Positions 19,228-29,091 of a stretch of 64,000 bases of DNA are shown here, piece after piece. Below the pieces are notes generated by a model. The model saw only the letters and a program-made list of their open reading frames with translations, was not told where the DNA came from and did not search any database. Position 1 is the stretch's first letter, and each line of letters opens with the position of its first letter. The stretch is from Variovorax sp. PMC12 (GTDB lineage Bacteria; Pseudomonadota; Gammaproteobacteria; Burkholderiales; Burkholderiaceae_C): the NCBI RefSeq assembly GCF_003019815.1, contig NZ_CP027773.1, forward strand, positions 4,767,501 through 4,831,500, written 5' to 3'. A program made the position numbers and the translations under genes.

Positions 19228-21586
19228 GCGCCTGCTGCCACTGCTGCTTCTTTCCGGTCTGGTGTCATTCGCCGCTCAGGCCGGGAACGCTGCAGCCGGC
19301 TCGAGCTCGCGGGTGGTCGCACCCGCGGAGGGCGACCTCTCCGGACCGAGTGGCAGCGACCTCTTTCTGGAACTGAGCCTCAACGGCAATCCGCAGGGCC
19401 TCGTGCACTTCGCGCTGCGCGGGCAGGAACTGTGGGCCAGTGTCGCCACCCTGCGGCAGTTGGGCTTCGTGCTGCCGGCGGGCGTGTCCGATCCGGTGGG
19501 ACTCGAGAGCCTCCCGGGGGTGCAGGTCAAGTACGACGTCGCAAGTCAGAGCGTTGCAATCAGTGCCACGGCCGATGTACTGCGCCTGCCAACGACCGTG
19601 GTCGACACATCGAAGATCATCGCGTCGAAGGCCAGCGCTTCGACTGGCTTGCTGCTCAACTACGACCTCTATGGCACGCAGGGGCGCGGCAACACGTCCA
19701 GCTTGAACGCGCTCACCGAACTGCGAGCTTTCAGCGCAAGCACGGTGTTCAGCAACACGATGATGTCGCGCTCAGCCCGCAGAGATGAAGAGGACTGGAA
19801 GCACGACTCGGTCCGGCTCGACACCACCTTGAGCACGTCGTACCCCGATGAAATGCTGACCCTTCGCGTGGGTGACACCACCACGGCCTCGCTGCCGTGG
19901 TCGCGCTCCACGCGGATCGCAGGCATCCAGCTTTCGCGCAATTTTGCGCTGCGGCCCTATCAAACCACCACGCCGTTGCCGGCGTTTTTGGGGTCGGCCA
20001 CGCTGCCGTCGCAGGTGGAGCTGTATATCAACGGCATGCGCCAGTACACGGGCCAGGTACCGGCGGGGCCCTTCCAGCTCAACACGGTTCCGAGCATCAA
20101 CGGCGCGGGCAATGCCCAGGTGGTGCTCACTGATGCCTTCGGCCGTGCCACGACGCTCGATTTCTCGCTGTACGACACGCAGCGGCTGCTTGAGGCAGGC
20201 CTGTCCGACTGGTCCGTCGATCTGGGCATGGTGCGCAAGAACTACGGCTTGCGCTCGTTCGACTACGGCAGCGATCCCGCCGCCACCGGCACCTGGCGCT
20301 ACGGCGTGAACAAGAGTTTCACGGTGGAGGCGCACGGCGAGACCACCAAAGGGCTGCTCAAGGTTGGTGTTGGCGGCGCCTGGCTGCTCGGCCAAGGCGG
20401 CGTGCTTGCGGGTGCCGTGGCGCAGAGCAGCTACCGCGGAGAGAAGGGCTCACTGCTCAACCTGGGCTACAGCTGGCGCGACAACCATTTCAATTTCGCG
20501 CTCGAAGGCACGCGCACGCGCAGCGAATACCGCGACGTCGCATCCCTGTACGGCAGCGCGCCGCCACGCGGTTCGGGCCGGGCGTCGATCGGCTACACCA
20601 CCAAAGACTTCGGCAGTTTCGGCCTCAGCTACCTTTACCTGCGCTATCCCGCGCAGGCGGCGGCGCGCATGGCGAGCGTGTACTGGTTCAGGTCGCTGGG
20701 ACGCAGTGCCTCGGTGAATGTGAGCCTCAATCAGGACCTCGACCAACGCCGGGAGCGCAGCCTCTTCGTCGGCTTCACCTGGGCGCTGGACGGCAATGTC
20801 ACGGTCAGCGCCGGGCTCCAGCGCGACCGCGACCGCACAGTCCATACCGCGGACGCGCAGAGTTCGATGCCAAGCGACGGCGGCATCGGCTGGCGCGCCG
20901 GCCTGCGCCAGGGCGGCGGCCAGAACGGCGGGCAGGCCGAGGTCGATTACCTGGGCCGCTACGGCCGCGCCATGGCCGGCATCAGCGTGCTCGGCGACAG
21001 CCGCTACGCCTATGCCGGTGCCACGGGCTCGATCGCGTTCATGGGCGGCCAGCCCTTTGCGGCCCGACGCATCGACGATGCCTTCGCAGTGGTTTCCACC
21101 GACGGCATTGCCGGCGTGCCGGTGAAGCTGGAGAACCGGGATATCGGCACCACCGACGGTCAGGGCATGCTCCTGGTGGCGCCGCTGAGGGCCTACCAGA
21201 ACAACCAGTTGTCCATCGATCCGATGCAATTGCCTGCCGACGTAAGGATCGAGCGCGTGAAAACAGTCGCCACGCCAAGCGATCGTGCCGGCACGCTGGT
21301 GCGATTCGGCATCACGCCGGTCAGCGCGGCTGCGCTCCTGCTGGTGGACGAGGCGGGCAATCCCCTGCCGCTGGGCAGCCGCGTGCGCATCAATGGACAG
21401 GGCAGCGAGCCGGCCTTGGTCGGTTTCGACGGGGCGGTGTACCTCGAGTCGCTCGAGCCCCGCAACACGATCGATGTGCAGACGCCCGACGGCCATTGCC
21501 GGGCCAGCTTCGACCACCGAAAGAACGGTGCCGATATTCCGCAGATCGGGCCTTTGCGCTGTGCCAGGGAGGCCAAGACGCCATGA
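19178..21586 (+). CDS. Fimbrial outer-membrane usher (CsuD-like)
   Basis: This ~802-residue usher forms the outer-membrane pore and assembly platform of the pilus. A signal peptide with a very basic N-terminus (MRRRKRCRR) ends near GLVSFAAQA. An N-terminal chaperone-binding domain, a long beta-barrel (about 130-650) with a plug (ELYINGMRQYTGQVPAGPF, GRATTLDFSLYDTQRLL) and C-terminal domains ending in DGHCRASFD follow. GGAAA 9 nt before ATG 19178 supports that start; ATG 19184 is an alternative. The stop overlaps the next gene by 4 bp. Confidence 0.93.
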   Translation: MAMRRRKRCRRFNASAERLLPLLLLSGLVSFAAQAGNAAAGSSSRVVAPAEGDLSGPSGSDLFLELSLNGNPQGLVHFALRGQELWASVATLRQLGFVLPAGVSDPVGLESLPGVQVKYDVASQSVAISATADVLRLPTTVVDTSKIIASKASASTGLLLNYDLYGTQGRGNTSSLNALTELRAFSASTVFSNTMMSRSARRDEEDWKHDSVRLDTTLSTSYPDEMLTLRVGDTTTASLPWSRSTRIAGIQLSRNFALRPYQTTTPLPAFLGSATLPSQVELYINGMRQYTGQVPAGPFQLNTVPSINGAGNAQVVLTDAFGRATTLDFSLYDTQRLLEAGLSDWSVDLGMVRKNYGLRSFDYGSDPAATGTWRYGVNKSFTVEAHGETTKGLLKVGVGGAWLLGQGGVLAGAVAQSSYRGEKGSLLNLGYSWRDNHFNFALEGTRTRSEYRDVASLYGSAPPRGSGRASIGYTTKDFGSFGLSYLYLRYPAQAAARMASVYWFRSLGRSASVNVSLNQDLDQRRERSLFVGFTWALDGNVTVSAGLQRDRDRTVHTADAQSSMPSDGGIGWRAGLRQGGGQNGGQAEVDYLGRYGRAMAGISVLGDSRYAYAGATGSIAFMGGQPFAARRIDDAFAVVSTDGIAGVPVKLENRDIGTTDGQGMLLVAPLRAYQNNQLSIDPMQLPADVRIERVKTVATPSDRAGTLVRFGITPVSAAALLLVDEAGNPLPLGSRVRINGQGSEPALVGFDGAVYLESLEPRNTIDVQTPDGHCRASFDHRKNGADIPQIGPLRCAREAKTP

Positions 21587-22593
21587 TTCTTCTGACCCGT
21601 ACTTTGCAGGCCCTGCGCCTGCCCTTGATCTGCATGATGCTCTGGGGGCTGCCGGCGGGCAGCGCCCAGGCCGCCGTCAGCTGCTCCGCGACGATGACGG
21701 GCCTGGCTTTCGGCACGGTCGATCTGGTCAGCGGCGGCACGCCAACGCCTGCCACCGCCACGCTGAGCTACACGTGCAACAACACTGGCAACGCCACCGA
21801 GTTCGTCCAGATCTGCTTCAACATTGGCGACGGCAATGAAGGCCTCACCAATTTCAATCCGCGCGTCATGAAGAGCGGCGCGGGTGATACCTTGAAGTTC
21901 CAGCTCTACCAAGGGACGAGCGGCACGATTTGGGGGTCGACTGGAAGCGGGGTGGTGCCGAACCCCTACACCGTCAACATGAGCATTCCTAGCCGGTCTT
22001 CCGCCGGAAACAGCGCCGCCATGCGCGGGGAATTGCTCGCCCTGCAGGGCACGGCGCCTCCGGGCTCGTACCAGGACAATTTCGCCGGAGTTCACACGTC
22101 GATCACGTTCACGACGAGCACATCCTCCGCGCCGTCGACGTGCGGTGGGCAGACGGGTGGGCAGTTCCCCTTCGTGGTCAACGCGACCATCGCCAAAAGT
22201 TGCCTGGTCACGGCCGATCCGCTGAACTTCGGTACCGTCGCGGGGCTTCCCGGCGCCGCCAATATCGACCAGGCCAGTGCGATCAACGTCACCTGCACGA
22301 CACCCACGGCCTACACGGTCGCGCTGTCGCCATCCAATGGCGCGACGACCGGCGCCGGGGTCATGGCGCCGACGGGAGGCATGCCCGGCAACACGGACAC
22401 GGTGGCCTACCGGCTCTACCGCGATGCCGGCCGCTCCAGCCCCTGGGGCAGTGTCACCGGCAGCAACACCGTCGCGGGCACCGGCTCCGGCCAGGCCCAG
22501 GCGCTGACCCTGTATGGCCGCGTACTCGGCGGCAGCGCCAACGTGCGGCCGGACAGCTACCGGGACGTCGTGACAGTCACCGTGACTTACTGA
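21583..22593 (+). CDS. Two-domain SCPU protein, probable pilus tip adhesin (CsuE-like)
   Basis: This 336-residue secreted protein has a signal peptide ending GSAQA. It has two spore coat U domains: residues ~28-190 (VSCSATMTGLAFGTVD, ATLSYTCNN, VQICFNIGDG) and ~195-336 (NATIAKSCLVTADPLNFG, INVTCTTPTAYTVAL, VVTVTVTY). In Csu pili the distal subunit CsuE is the two-domain member and carries the adhesive tip; by domain count and last position this is the same role. ATGA couples it to the usher gene. The cluster lacks separate CsuA and CsuB minor pilins. Confidence 0.85.
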   Translation: MILLTRTLQALRLPLICMMLWGLPAGSAQAAVSCSATMTGLAFGTVDLVSGGTPTPATATLSYTCNNTGNATEFVQICFNIGDGNEGLTNFNPRVMKSGAGDTLKFQLYQGTSGTIWGSTGSGVVPNPYTVNMSIPSRSSAGNSAAMRGELLALQGTAPPGSYQDNFAGVHTSITFTTSTSSAPSTCGGQTGGQFPFVVNATIAKSCLVTADPLNFGTVAGLPGAANIDQASAINVTCTTPTAYTVALSPSNGATTGAGVMAPTGGMPGNTDTVAYRLYRDAGRSSPWGSVTGSNTVAGTGSGQAQALTLYGRVLGGSANVRPDSYRDVVTVTVTY

Positions 22594-22759
22594 GTCGCGC
22601 CGACGGCCATCCCGGCGCAGGAAAGCCTGCTGGCAAATTGCAGGCAACGCGCGAAGAATGACGCCTGACCCCGTCTTCATTTTCCCGCGACTCTGCCGAT
22701 AAACCAGGCAGGGCATCGATGCGATGCCTTCCACCCTGGTTGCGAGGATAGGAGTTTCA

Positions 22760-23188
22760 ATGTCCAGAAACAGGCGCTCTGCAAGGGCAACTGCGCTGCG
22801 AGCCGCACCGCCGCTGGCCGCCGTCGGCATGCTGCTGCTCTTGCTGCCGCTGCAGTTCAGTTCGGCGGAGCCGATGCGCGACATGAACAGCAGCACGGGC
22901 CGGTTCAACCTGACAATGGTCGTTCTTCCGACCTTCAAGGTGCTCGAGGTCACGCCCGTGAAGGGCGGGCATGCGTACCGCGTCTGGACCAACATGAGGT
23001 CGGTGCTCATCAAGGGGCGCGAGTACCGCTTCGACAAGATCGGAGAAACGACGTTCGTGGTGGCCGGCACCGATGCCGATGGCCGCGACAGCCTCGACCC
23101 CGTCTGGCGCGGCGCGGTCGGTGCGATGGCGGCGACCGCTGCAGCCGGCGACGGCAGCAACGCGACGCGGGTGACAGTGACTTACTAG
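22760..23188 (+). CDS. Uncharacterised exported protein at the end of the pilus cluster
   Basis: I do not recognise this 142-residue protein. It has an N-terminal basic stretch and one hydrophobic segment (AAVGMLLLLLPLQF, about residues 20-33) that may be a signal peptide or anchor, then a compact region with FNLTMVVLPTFKVLEVTPVKGG and VLIKGREYRFDKIG, and an alanine/glycine-rich tail. It ends RVTVTY, like the last strand (VTVTVTY) of the preceding tip protein. AGGAG lies 6 nt before the ATG. It follows the tip gene by 166 bp in the same direction. A pilus-linked role is inference from position and the shared ending. Confidence 0.7.
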   Translation: MSRNRRSARATALRAAPPLAAVGMLLLLLPLQFSSAEPMRDMNSSTGRFNLTMVVLPTFKVLEVTPVKGGHAYRVWTNMRSVLIKGREYRFDKIGETTFVVAGTDADGRDSLDPVWRGAVGAMAATAAAGDGSNATRVTVTY

Positions 23189-23388
23189 GCAACAAGCAAG
23201 GCGTCGGTCTTCCTCGGCAAGCCTGCTGCTCCTGCATTTCGTCTTTGCTGCCGATATCCGGAGATCGGGCGCCCATGCCGCGCCCAACCTCTCCTGATGC
23301 GAGTCAGGTGCCCATCGAGTTGCCAAGGAGCACTTTTCACTGAGTGCATCGGGCGCGTGGGCCCGTTCGGGAGAGGTAAGAAGAAAGG

Positions 23389-24078
23389 CTACGCCTTGAT
23401 GCCGCAGCCGCCCAGCACGAACGCCACCAGTTCGCGCGCGATCGGTTCGCGGTCGATTGGTGCGTCGGGCGGCAGGCCGAGCATCACGCGCGTCTGGATC
23501 GCGTAGTCGGCGTAGCTCTGGGTCATGGCCCAGATGTGCATCAGCAGGATGCGCGCATCGAGCGGGCGCATCTGCCCGCGCGCGATCCAGCCGTTGATGA
23601 CGTCGACCTTCTTCTGCGTCCACGCCCGCGCATTGGGCCAGTAGCGGTCGAGGTTGCGCCCGCCGTCGAGGATCTCGCGCGTGAAGATGCGCGACATCTC
23701 GGGGCTGTCGATGGCGTGGTCGAGCTTCTTGCGGATGTAGTCGCCCAGCACCGTGGCCGGGTCGCTCGCGTCCTCGAAGGAGAACACCACCTTCCACGCA
23801 TGCAGCACCTGCATCAGCAGCTCTTCGTAGAGCTCTTCCTTGCCCGCGATGTAGTAGTGCAGCTGGGGCTTGGTCAGGCCCGCGCGCGCCGCGATGGCCT
23901 GGGTCGATGTGCCCTTGAGCCCGTGCAGGCTGAACTCCGCCACCGCTGCCGTGCGGATGGCCGCCATGATGCGTTCGCGGCCCGGGCGCGCGCGCGACAG
24001 CGGGCCGTCGGGCGCGGGCATTTCCTGGGCGGGAGTCACGGCGGTCGGGGCGGGGAGGGCGGCGGATTCGGCGTTCAT
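23389..24078 (-). CDS. TetR family regulator, RutR-like
   Basis: This 229-residue repressor-type protein has an N-terminal TetR helix-turn-helix (RIMAAIRTAAVAEFSLHG, TQAIAARAGLTKPQLHYYIAGKEEL, residues ~35-85). Its ligand domain resembles E. coli RutR: YIRKKLDHAIDSPEMSRIF, INGWIARGQMRPLDARI and HIWAMTQSYADYAIQ. RutR senses uracil and controls pyrimidine breakdown, so a nitrogenous-base or amino-acid ligand is plausible. It is divergent from asparaginase across a 148-bp region with twin palindromes. The start is uncertain; upstream codons would add an unlikely N-terminal extension. Confidence 0.87.
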   Translation of the reverse strand: MNAESAALPAPTAVTPAQEMPAPDGPLSRARPGRERIMAAIRTAAVAEFSLHGLKGTSTQAIAARAGLTKPQLHYYIAGKEELYEELLMQVLHAWKVVFSFEDASDPATVLGDYIRKKLDHAIDSPEMSRIFTREILDGGRNLDRYWPNARAWTQKKVDVINGWIARGQMRPLDARILLMHIWAMTQSYADYAIQTRVMLGLPPDAPIDREPIARELVAFVLGGCGIKA

Positions 24079-24136
24079 GGCAAGGGTGGCAGCAGTGCGC
24101 GCGGTCGATGGTAATCCTTCGCGCATGGACGCATGC

Positions 24137-24171
24137 CATGCCGGCATGAGCGCGCAAGGCATGCCGGCATG
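24137..24171. promoter_or_regulatory. Twin perfect palindromes, candidate TetR operator
   Basis: CATGCCGGCATG occurs at 24137-24148 and again at 24160-24171, with centres 23 bp apart (about two helical turns). Both lie in the promoter region between the TetR-family gene and the asparaginase gene, 59 bp to the regulator start and 55 bp to the asparaginase start. Confidence 0.6.
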
Positions 24172-24226
24172 GTTCATGTATCTTCCTCGCCGCCTCGAAT
24201 AATTCATTTCAACCAAGGAGCTCTCC

Positions 24227-25297
24227 ATGTATCTTTCCCCCCGTTTCAGGGCCTTCGCGGCCGGCGCGGCATTGCTGGCCGCCAGTGCGCTCGCGCAGGA
24301 ACAGCAGGCGCTCCCCAATGTGGTGATCCTGGCGACCGGCGGCACCATCGCGGGCGCGGGCGCATCGGCCGTCAACAGCGCCACCTACGCGGCCGCCAAG
24401 GTCGGTGTCGAAAAGCTCATCGCAGGCCTGCCGGAGCTCTCCAAGGTGGCCAACGTGCGCGGCGAACAGGTGTTCCAGGTCGCATCGGAAAGCCTCACCA
24501 ACGACAACCTGCTGACGCTGGCCAAGCGCGTGTCGGCGCTGTCGAAGCAGAGCGACGTGGACGGCATCGTCATCACGCACGGCACCGACACGCTCGAGGA
24601 AACCGCCTACTTCCTGACGCTCACCGTGCACACCAGCAAGCCTATCGTGGTGGTCGGCTCGATGCGTCCGGGCACCGCGCTGTCGGCCGACGGCGCGCTC
24701 AACCTGTACGACGCCGTGAGCGTGGCGGGCAGCAAGGACGCCATGGGCAAGGGCGTGCTGGTGACGATGAACGACAACATCGACAGCGGCCGCGACGTGA
24801 GCAAGAACGTCAACATCAAGACCAGCGCCTTCTCCAGCCAGTGGGGTCCGCTGGGCATGGTGGTCGAGGGCCGCAACTACTGGTTCCGCGCACCGGTCAA
24901 GCGCCACACCATGAACTCGGAGTTCAACATCGACAACATCAGCGCGCTGCCGCCGGTGGAAATCGCGATGGGCTACGAGGGCGTGTCGTCGATCGCCATC
25001 GACGCCATCGCCAAGAGCGGCGTCAAGGCGCTGATCCACGGCGGCACCGGCAACGGCTCGGTGGCCGACCGCATCGTGCCCAACCTGCAGAAGGCGCGCG
25101 CCGACGGCGTGATCGTGATCCGCAGCTCGCGCGTGCCCGACGGCTTCGTCATCCGCAACGCCGAGCAGCCCGACGACAAGTACGACTGGGTGGTGGCGCA
25201 CGACCTGCGCCCGCAGAAGGCGCGCATCCTGGCCATGGTCGCCCTGACCAAGACCAGCGACACCAAGGAACTGCAGCGGATCTTCTGGGAGTACTGA
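24227..25297 (+). CDS. ansB: L-asparaginase, type II (periplasmic)
   Basis: This 356-residue enzyme hydrolyses asparagine (often also glutamine) to aspartate and ammonia. A signal peptide ends ASALAQ (about residue 23-24). The first active-site motif ATGGTIAGAG carries the nucleophile Thr40, and the second is THGTDTLEET. DGFVIRNAEQ and the C-terminal LARMV-like stretch (ILAMVALTKT) match the family. AAGGAG precedes the ATG. It is divergent from the RutR-like regulator. Confidence 0.95.
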   Translation: MYLSPRFRAFAAGAALLAASALAQEQQALPNVVILATGGTIAGAGASAVNSATYAAAKVGVEKLIAGLPELSKVANVRGEQVFQVASESLTNDNLLTLAKRVSALSKQSDVDGIVITHGTDTLEETAYFLTLTVHTSKPIVVVGSMRPGTALSADGALNLYDAVSVAGSKDAMGKGVLVTMNDNIDSGRDVSKNVNIKTSAFSSQWGPLGMVVEGRNYWFRAPVKRHTMNSEFNIDNISALPPVEIAMGYEGVSSIAIDAIAKSGVKALIHGGTGNGSVADRIVPNLQKARADGVIVIRSSRVPDGFVIRNAEQPDDKYDWVVAHDLRPQKARILAMVALTKTSDTKELQRIFWEY

Positions 25298-25308
25298 GCC
25301 CGCGGGGC

Positions 25309-26151
25309 TCAGCGCGCGGTGCGGCTCTTGCGGTGCCGCGCGTACTCCAGGCTGCCCACGCACACGAGCAGCCAGGCGAAGCCGGTCAGCAGGCCGGCCG
25401 CCACGTCGCTTGCGAAATGCACCTGCAGGAAGATGCGGCTGCAGGCGATGGTGACGATGGCCCCGGCGGCGGCCATTGCACCCGGCACATGCCAGCGCGC
25501 AGGCAGCGTGCGCAACACCAGGTACAGCAGCATTCCGTAGCTCACGATCGCGCCGGCGCTGTGGCCGCTGGGAAAGCTGTAGCTCGTCTCCAGCGCCAGG
25601 CCGTGTCCGTGCAATGGACGGGCCCGCTCGAAGATGTGCTTGAGCGCCGGGTTCAGCACCACGATGCCCCCCAGCGCCAGCATCCAGCCCAGTGCCAGGC
25701 CGCGGTGCGCATGCCACCACAGCACGGCCGCCACCAGCAGGCACACCGGGCCGAGGAAGGCCGCGTCGCCCAGGTGCGTGATCCAGCTGAACGCCACCAG
25801 CGCCGCCCACGGCAAATGGGTGGCGATGGCATCGGTCAGCGCGTGGTCAGCCTGGCCGAGCACGCGGCCATCGGAAATGTTGGAGGCGATCCATGCGAAC
25901 AGGCTCGACGCCAGCAGGATCAGCACGAAGCCCGAGGCGAGGCCGAGCGCGATGCGCGGCTCGCTGGGCTCTTCGGTGTCCTGCGCCTTGAAGTGGCGCT
26001 TCTGCAGCACGTGGCAGGCCGCGCCGGCACCGAGCACCGACAGCGCTAGAAGGCACAGGAACCAGGGCAGCGCGTGCGCGCCGAGCTGCTGGGCGGCGAC
26101 GACAAGGGGGGAAAGAGGGGAGAGGGGTGCAAGAGAGGCTTCCGTCGACAT
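25309..26151 (-). CDS. PAP2 family lipid phosphatase
   Basis: This 280-residue membrane protein has six predicted helices and the three PAP2 motifs in its C-terminal half: KHIFERARP (KX6RP), SFPSGHSAG (PSGH) and CSRIFLQVHFASD (SRX5HX3D). It probably dephosphorylates phosphatidic acid, undecaprenyl diphosphate or a similar lipid at the periplasmic face. An N-terminal membrane segment and a charged loop (HVLQKRHFKAQDTEEPSEPR) precede the core. It converges on ansB with an 11-bp gap and lies 10 bp after the phosphoesterase gene. Confidence 0.92.
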   Translation of the reverse strand: MSTEASLAPLSPLSPLVVAAQQLGAHALPWFLCLLALSVLGAGAACHVLQKRHFKAQDTEEPSEPRIALGLASGFVLILLASSLFAWIASNISDGRVLGQADHALTDAIATHLPWAALVAFSWITHLGDAAFLGPVCLLVAAVLWWHAHRGLALGWMLALGGIVVLNPALKHIFERARPLHGHGLALETSYSFPSGHSAGAIVSYGMLLYLVLRTLPARWHVPGAMAAAGAIVTIACSRIFLQVHFASDVAAGLLTGFAWLLVCVGSLEYARHRKSRTAR

Positions 26152-26161
26152 GCGGCGCACC

Positions 26162-26983
26162 CTAAGGCCGCACCGCTTCACTGGCAAGAGAAAGCCCGAA
26201 TACTTCAGCGCAGCCGAAGGCTTTGTCGCGCGCCACGTAGTCCCAGCGTTCCACCCGGCACGCGCGACGGCCATCGGCGATGTCCGCGCGCACCACGTTC
26301 ACCGAGTTCGGATGCCCGGCGCGCACGCGCGACGACACGGCCGTGCCGGCCTGCACCGCCCATGCCGTGCGCGCGCAGCCCGAGAACGCGTCGTGCAGCG
26401 AACGAACGAACGGCAGGTGGATGTGCCCGCCCAGGATGAGGTCGGCCCCCGCCGCGGTCCAGCGCGCCACCGCCCGCTCGCGCCCATGCAGGCGGTTGCC
26501 CAGGTCCTGCGTGCGCGTGACCATCACCGGCTGGTGCGTCACCACCACGCGCACCTGCGAAGGCGCGGCCAAGGCCAGCCGCTGCGCCACGCGCTCGACC
26601 TGCGCGGGCGAGACCGCGCCGTCTTCGTGCCGGTACCAGCGCGTGGTGTTGACCGAGACCACCAGCCACTCGGGCGACTCGAACTCGGGCTCCAGGTCGT
26701 CGCCGAAGGCCTGGCTGTAGCGCGCGTAGGGCGACAGGACGCGCGCGGCCAGCTGGTACAGCGGAATGTCGTGGTTGCCCGGAACCGCGAGCACCGGCGC
26801 GCCAAGCCTGTCGGCGAAGGCGCGCGCCGCCGCGAACTGCGCCACGGTGGCGCGCTGCGTGATGTCGCCGGAGAACACCACCACCCCCGGCGACAGCGCG
26901 GCCGAAAGCCGCTCCAGCGCCTGAAGCACGTCAGGCTGCTCGGTGCCGAAGTGGGGGTCGGAGATCTGCAGCAGGCAACTCAT
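26162..26983 (-). CDS. Calcineurin-like metallophosphoesterase
   Basis: This 273-residue protein has all metal-site blocks: ISDPHFG near residue 7, FSGDITQRA, VPGNHDIPL, VTHQPVM and GGHIHLPF. It resembles 3',5'-cAMP phosphodiesterase/Icc-type enzymes, but the substrate is not determined. It is co-directional with the lipid kinase upstream (18 bp) and the PAP2 gene downstream (10 bp), so the three may form a phospholipid-related operon. Confidence 0.9.
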   Translation of the reverse strand: MSCLLQISDPHFGTEQPDVLQALERLSAALSPGVVVFSGDITQRATVAQFAAARAFADRLGAPVLAVPGNHDIPLYQLAARVLSPYARYSQAFGDDLEPEFESPEWLVVSVNTTRWYRHEDGAVSPAQVERVAQRLALAAPSQVRVVVTHQPVMVTRTQDLGNRLHGRERAVARWTAAGADLILGGHIHLPFVRSLHDAFSGCARTAWAVQAGTAVSSRVRAGHPNSVNVVRADIADGRRACRVERWDYVARDKAFGCAEVFGLSLASEAVRP

Positions 26984-27001
26984 CGGGGGCTCATTGGACG
27001 C

Positions 27002-27979
27002 TCATTCGCGCGCCGCTTCGAGTTCCGGCGCCGTCTGCGCCGGACGCACCAGCCACAGCCGCTCGGGCGACACGCGAAACAGCAGCGGCATGTCGGCCCA
27101 GCCGATCTCGCCGTCGGTCGCCACCTTCACGCGGCGTGCCCCCGCCTTGCCCGGCGAGCGGGGGGCCTTCACCGTGAGCGACTCGAATGGAAAGCTCAGC
27201 ACCTCGTCGGCGTCGCCGAGCCGGCCGAGCGCGCCGCGCACCAGCAGGCCGGGCATCGACAGCGGCCCCACGGGCTTGAGCACGATGGCCGCCAGCTGGC
27301 CCTGCTCGGGCACGTCGGCCTCGGCAATGCCGACCTGGTGCAACTGCAGCGGGTTGTTGCCCACGAACAGCGTGGGCGTGCGGATGTCGCGCTCGTTGCC
27401 GCGCCAGGCCATGCGCAGGTTCCAGTGCCGGTGGCCGCGCAGCACCGACAGCAGGCCGGCGCCCAGGGCGATCCAGCGGCTGCGGCCGTAGCGCGCCTTG
27501 TAGGTCTCGCGCTCTTCCAGCAATTCGGCGTACAGGCCCATGCTGGCGTTGACCAGGAACACCCGGTCGTTCACCAGCCCGACCTGCACCGGCCGGGGCT
27601 GCTCGGTCAGCAGGATGTGCAGTGCCTGCGCCGTGTCGCGCGGAATTCCGTGGGTGCGGCTGAAGTAGTTGAAGGTGCCCTGCGGCAGCACGCCGAAGGC
27701 ACAGCCGCTGCCCAGCGTGGCCTGCGCCACCGCGTTGATGGTGCCGTCGCCGCCCGCGGCCACCACCACGCCGCCCACGGCGCGGGCACGCTCGACGGCT
27801 TCGCGCGCGAGCGCCTGGACCCGGCGGGGCCCGTCGATCAGGAAGATGCGGTGCTTGCGCCCGGCGGCCGCGCAGCCTTCCTCGATGACCCGGCGGGCCT
27901 CGGCCGCGTCCTCGCTGCCGGAGCCGGCATTGAGCACGATGAACAGGGGGGAGTCGGGTCCGGTGTCTGGCGCTGGCAT
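27002..27979 (-). CDS. Diacylglycerol kinase-type lipid kinase
   Basis: This 325-residue protein has the DAGK catalytic domain: IVLNAGSGSED at residues ~15-25 and the nucleotide motif VVVAAGGDGTINAVAQ at ~90-105, then GVLPQGTFNYFSRTHGIP. The C-terminal YegS-like beta domain follows. It phosphorylates a lipid hydroxyl such as diacylglycerol. It is the first gene of the lipid kinase - phosphoesterase - PAP2 set and is divergent from glyQ across 200 bp in which I see no clear motif. Confidence 0.9.
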   Translation of the reverse strand: MPAPDTGPDSPLFIVLNAGSGSEDAAEARRVIEEGCAAAGRKHRIFLIDGPRRVQALAREAVERARAVGGVVVAAGGDGTINAVAQATLGSGCAFGVLPQGTFNYFSRTHGIPRDTAQALHILLTEQPRPVQVGLVNDRVFLVNASMGLYAELLEERETYKARYGRSRWIALGAGLLSVLRGHRHWNLRMAWRGNERDIRTPTLFVGNNPLQLHQVGIAEADVPEQGQLAAIVLKPVGPLSMPGLLVRGALGRLGDADEVLSFPFESLTVKAPRSPGKAGARRVKVATDGEIGWADMPLLFRVSPERLWLVRPAQTAPELEAARE

Positions 27980-28179
27980 GTTTCTGGAAGGTGGGGCGGC
28001 GCGTGGCGGAGGCGGGCGGATTTGTACGGAGTGGGGTGTTGTCTCACCCGCCGCGCCACTGCGCGAGCAGGCGACTTCCCGAGCCGCTGTGGGAGAGTTG
28101 CCCTCCGAACGTAAAATCGCCCGCTTTCGCGGTGCTTCGCCGCGCTACCGTCCAATGTCCGGCCCCGCCGGCCAGCTTC

Positions 28180-29088
<909 letters not shown>

Positions 29089-29091
29089 GCC

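Noticed and set aside
22617..22630. GCAGG-AAAG-CCTGC hairpin after the tip adhesin gene as a terminator
   Set aside because: The stem is only 5 bp and no T-run follows.
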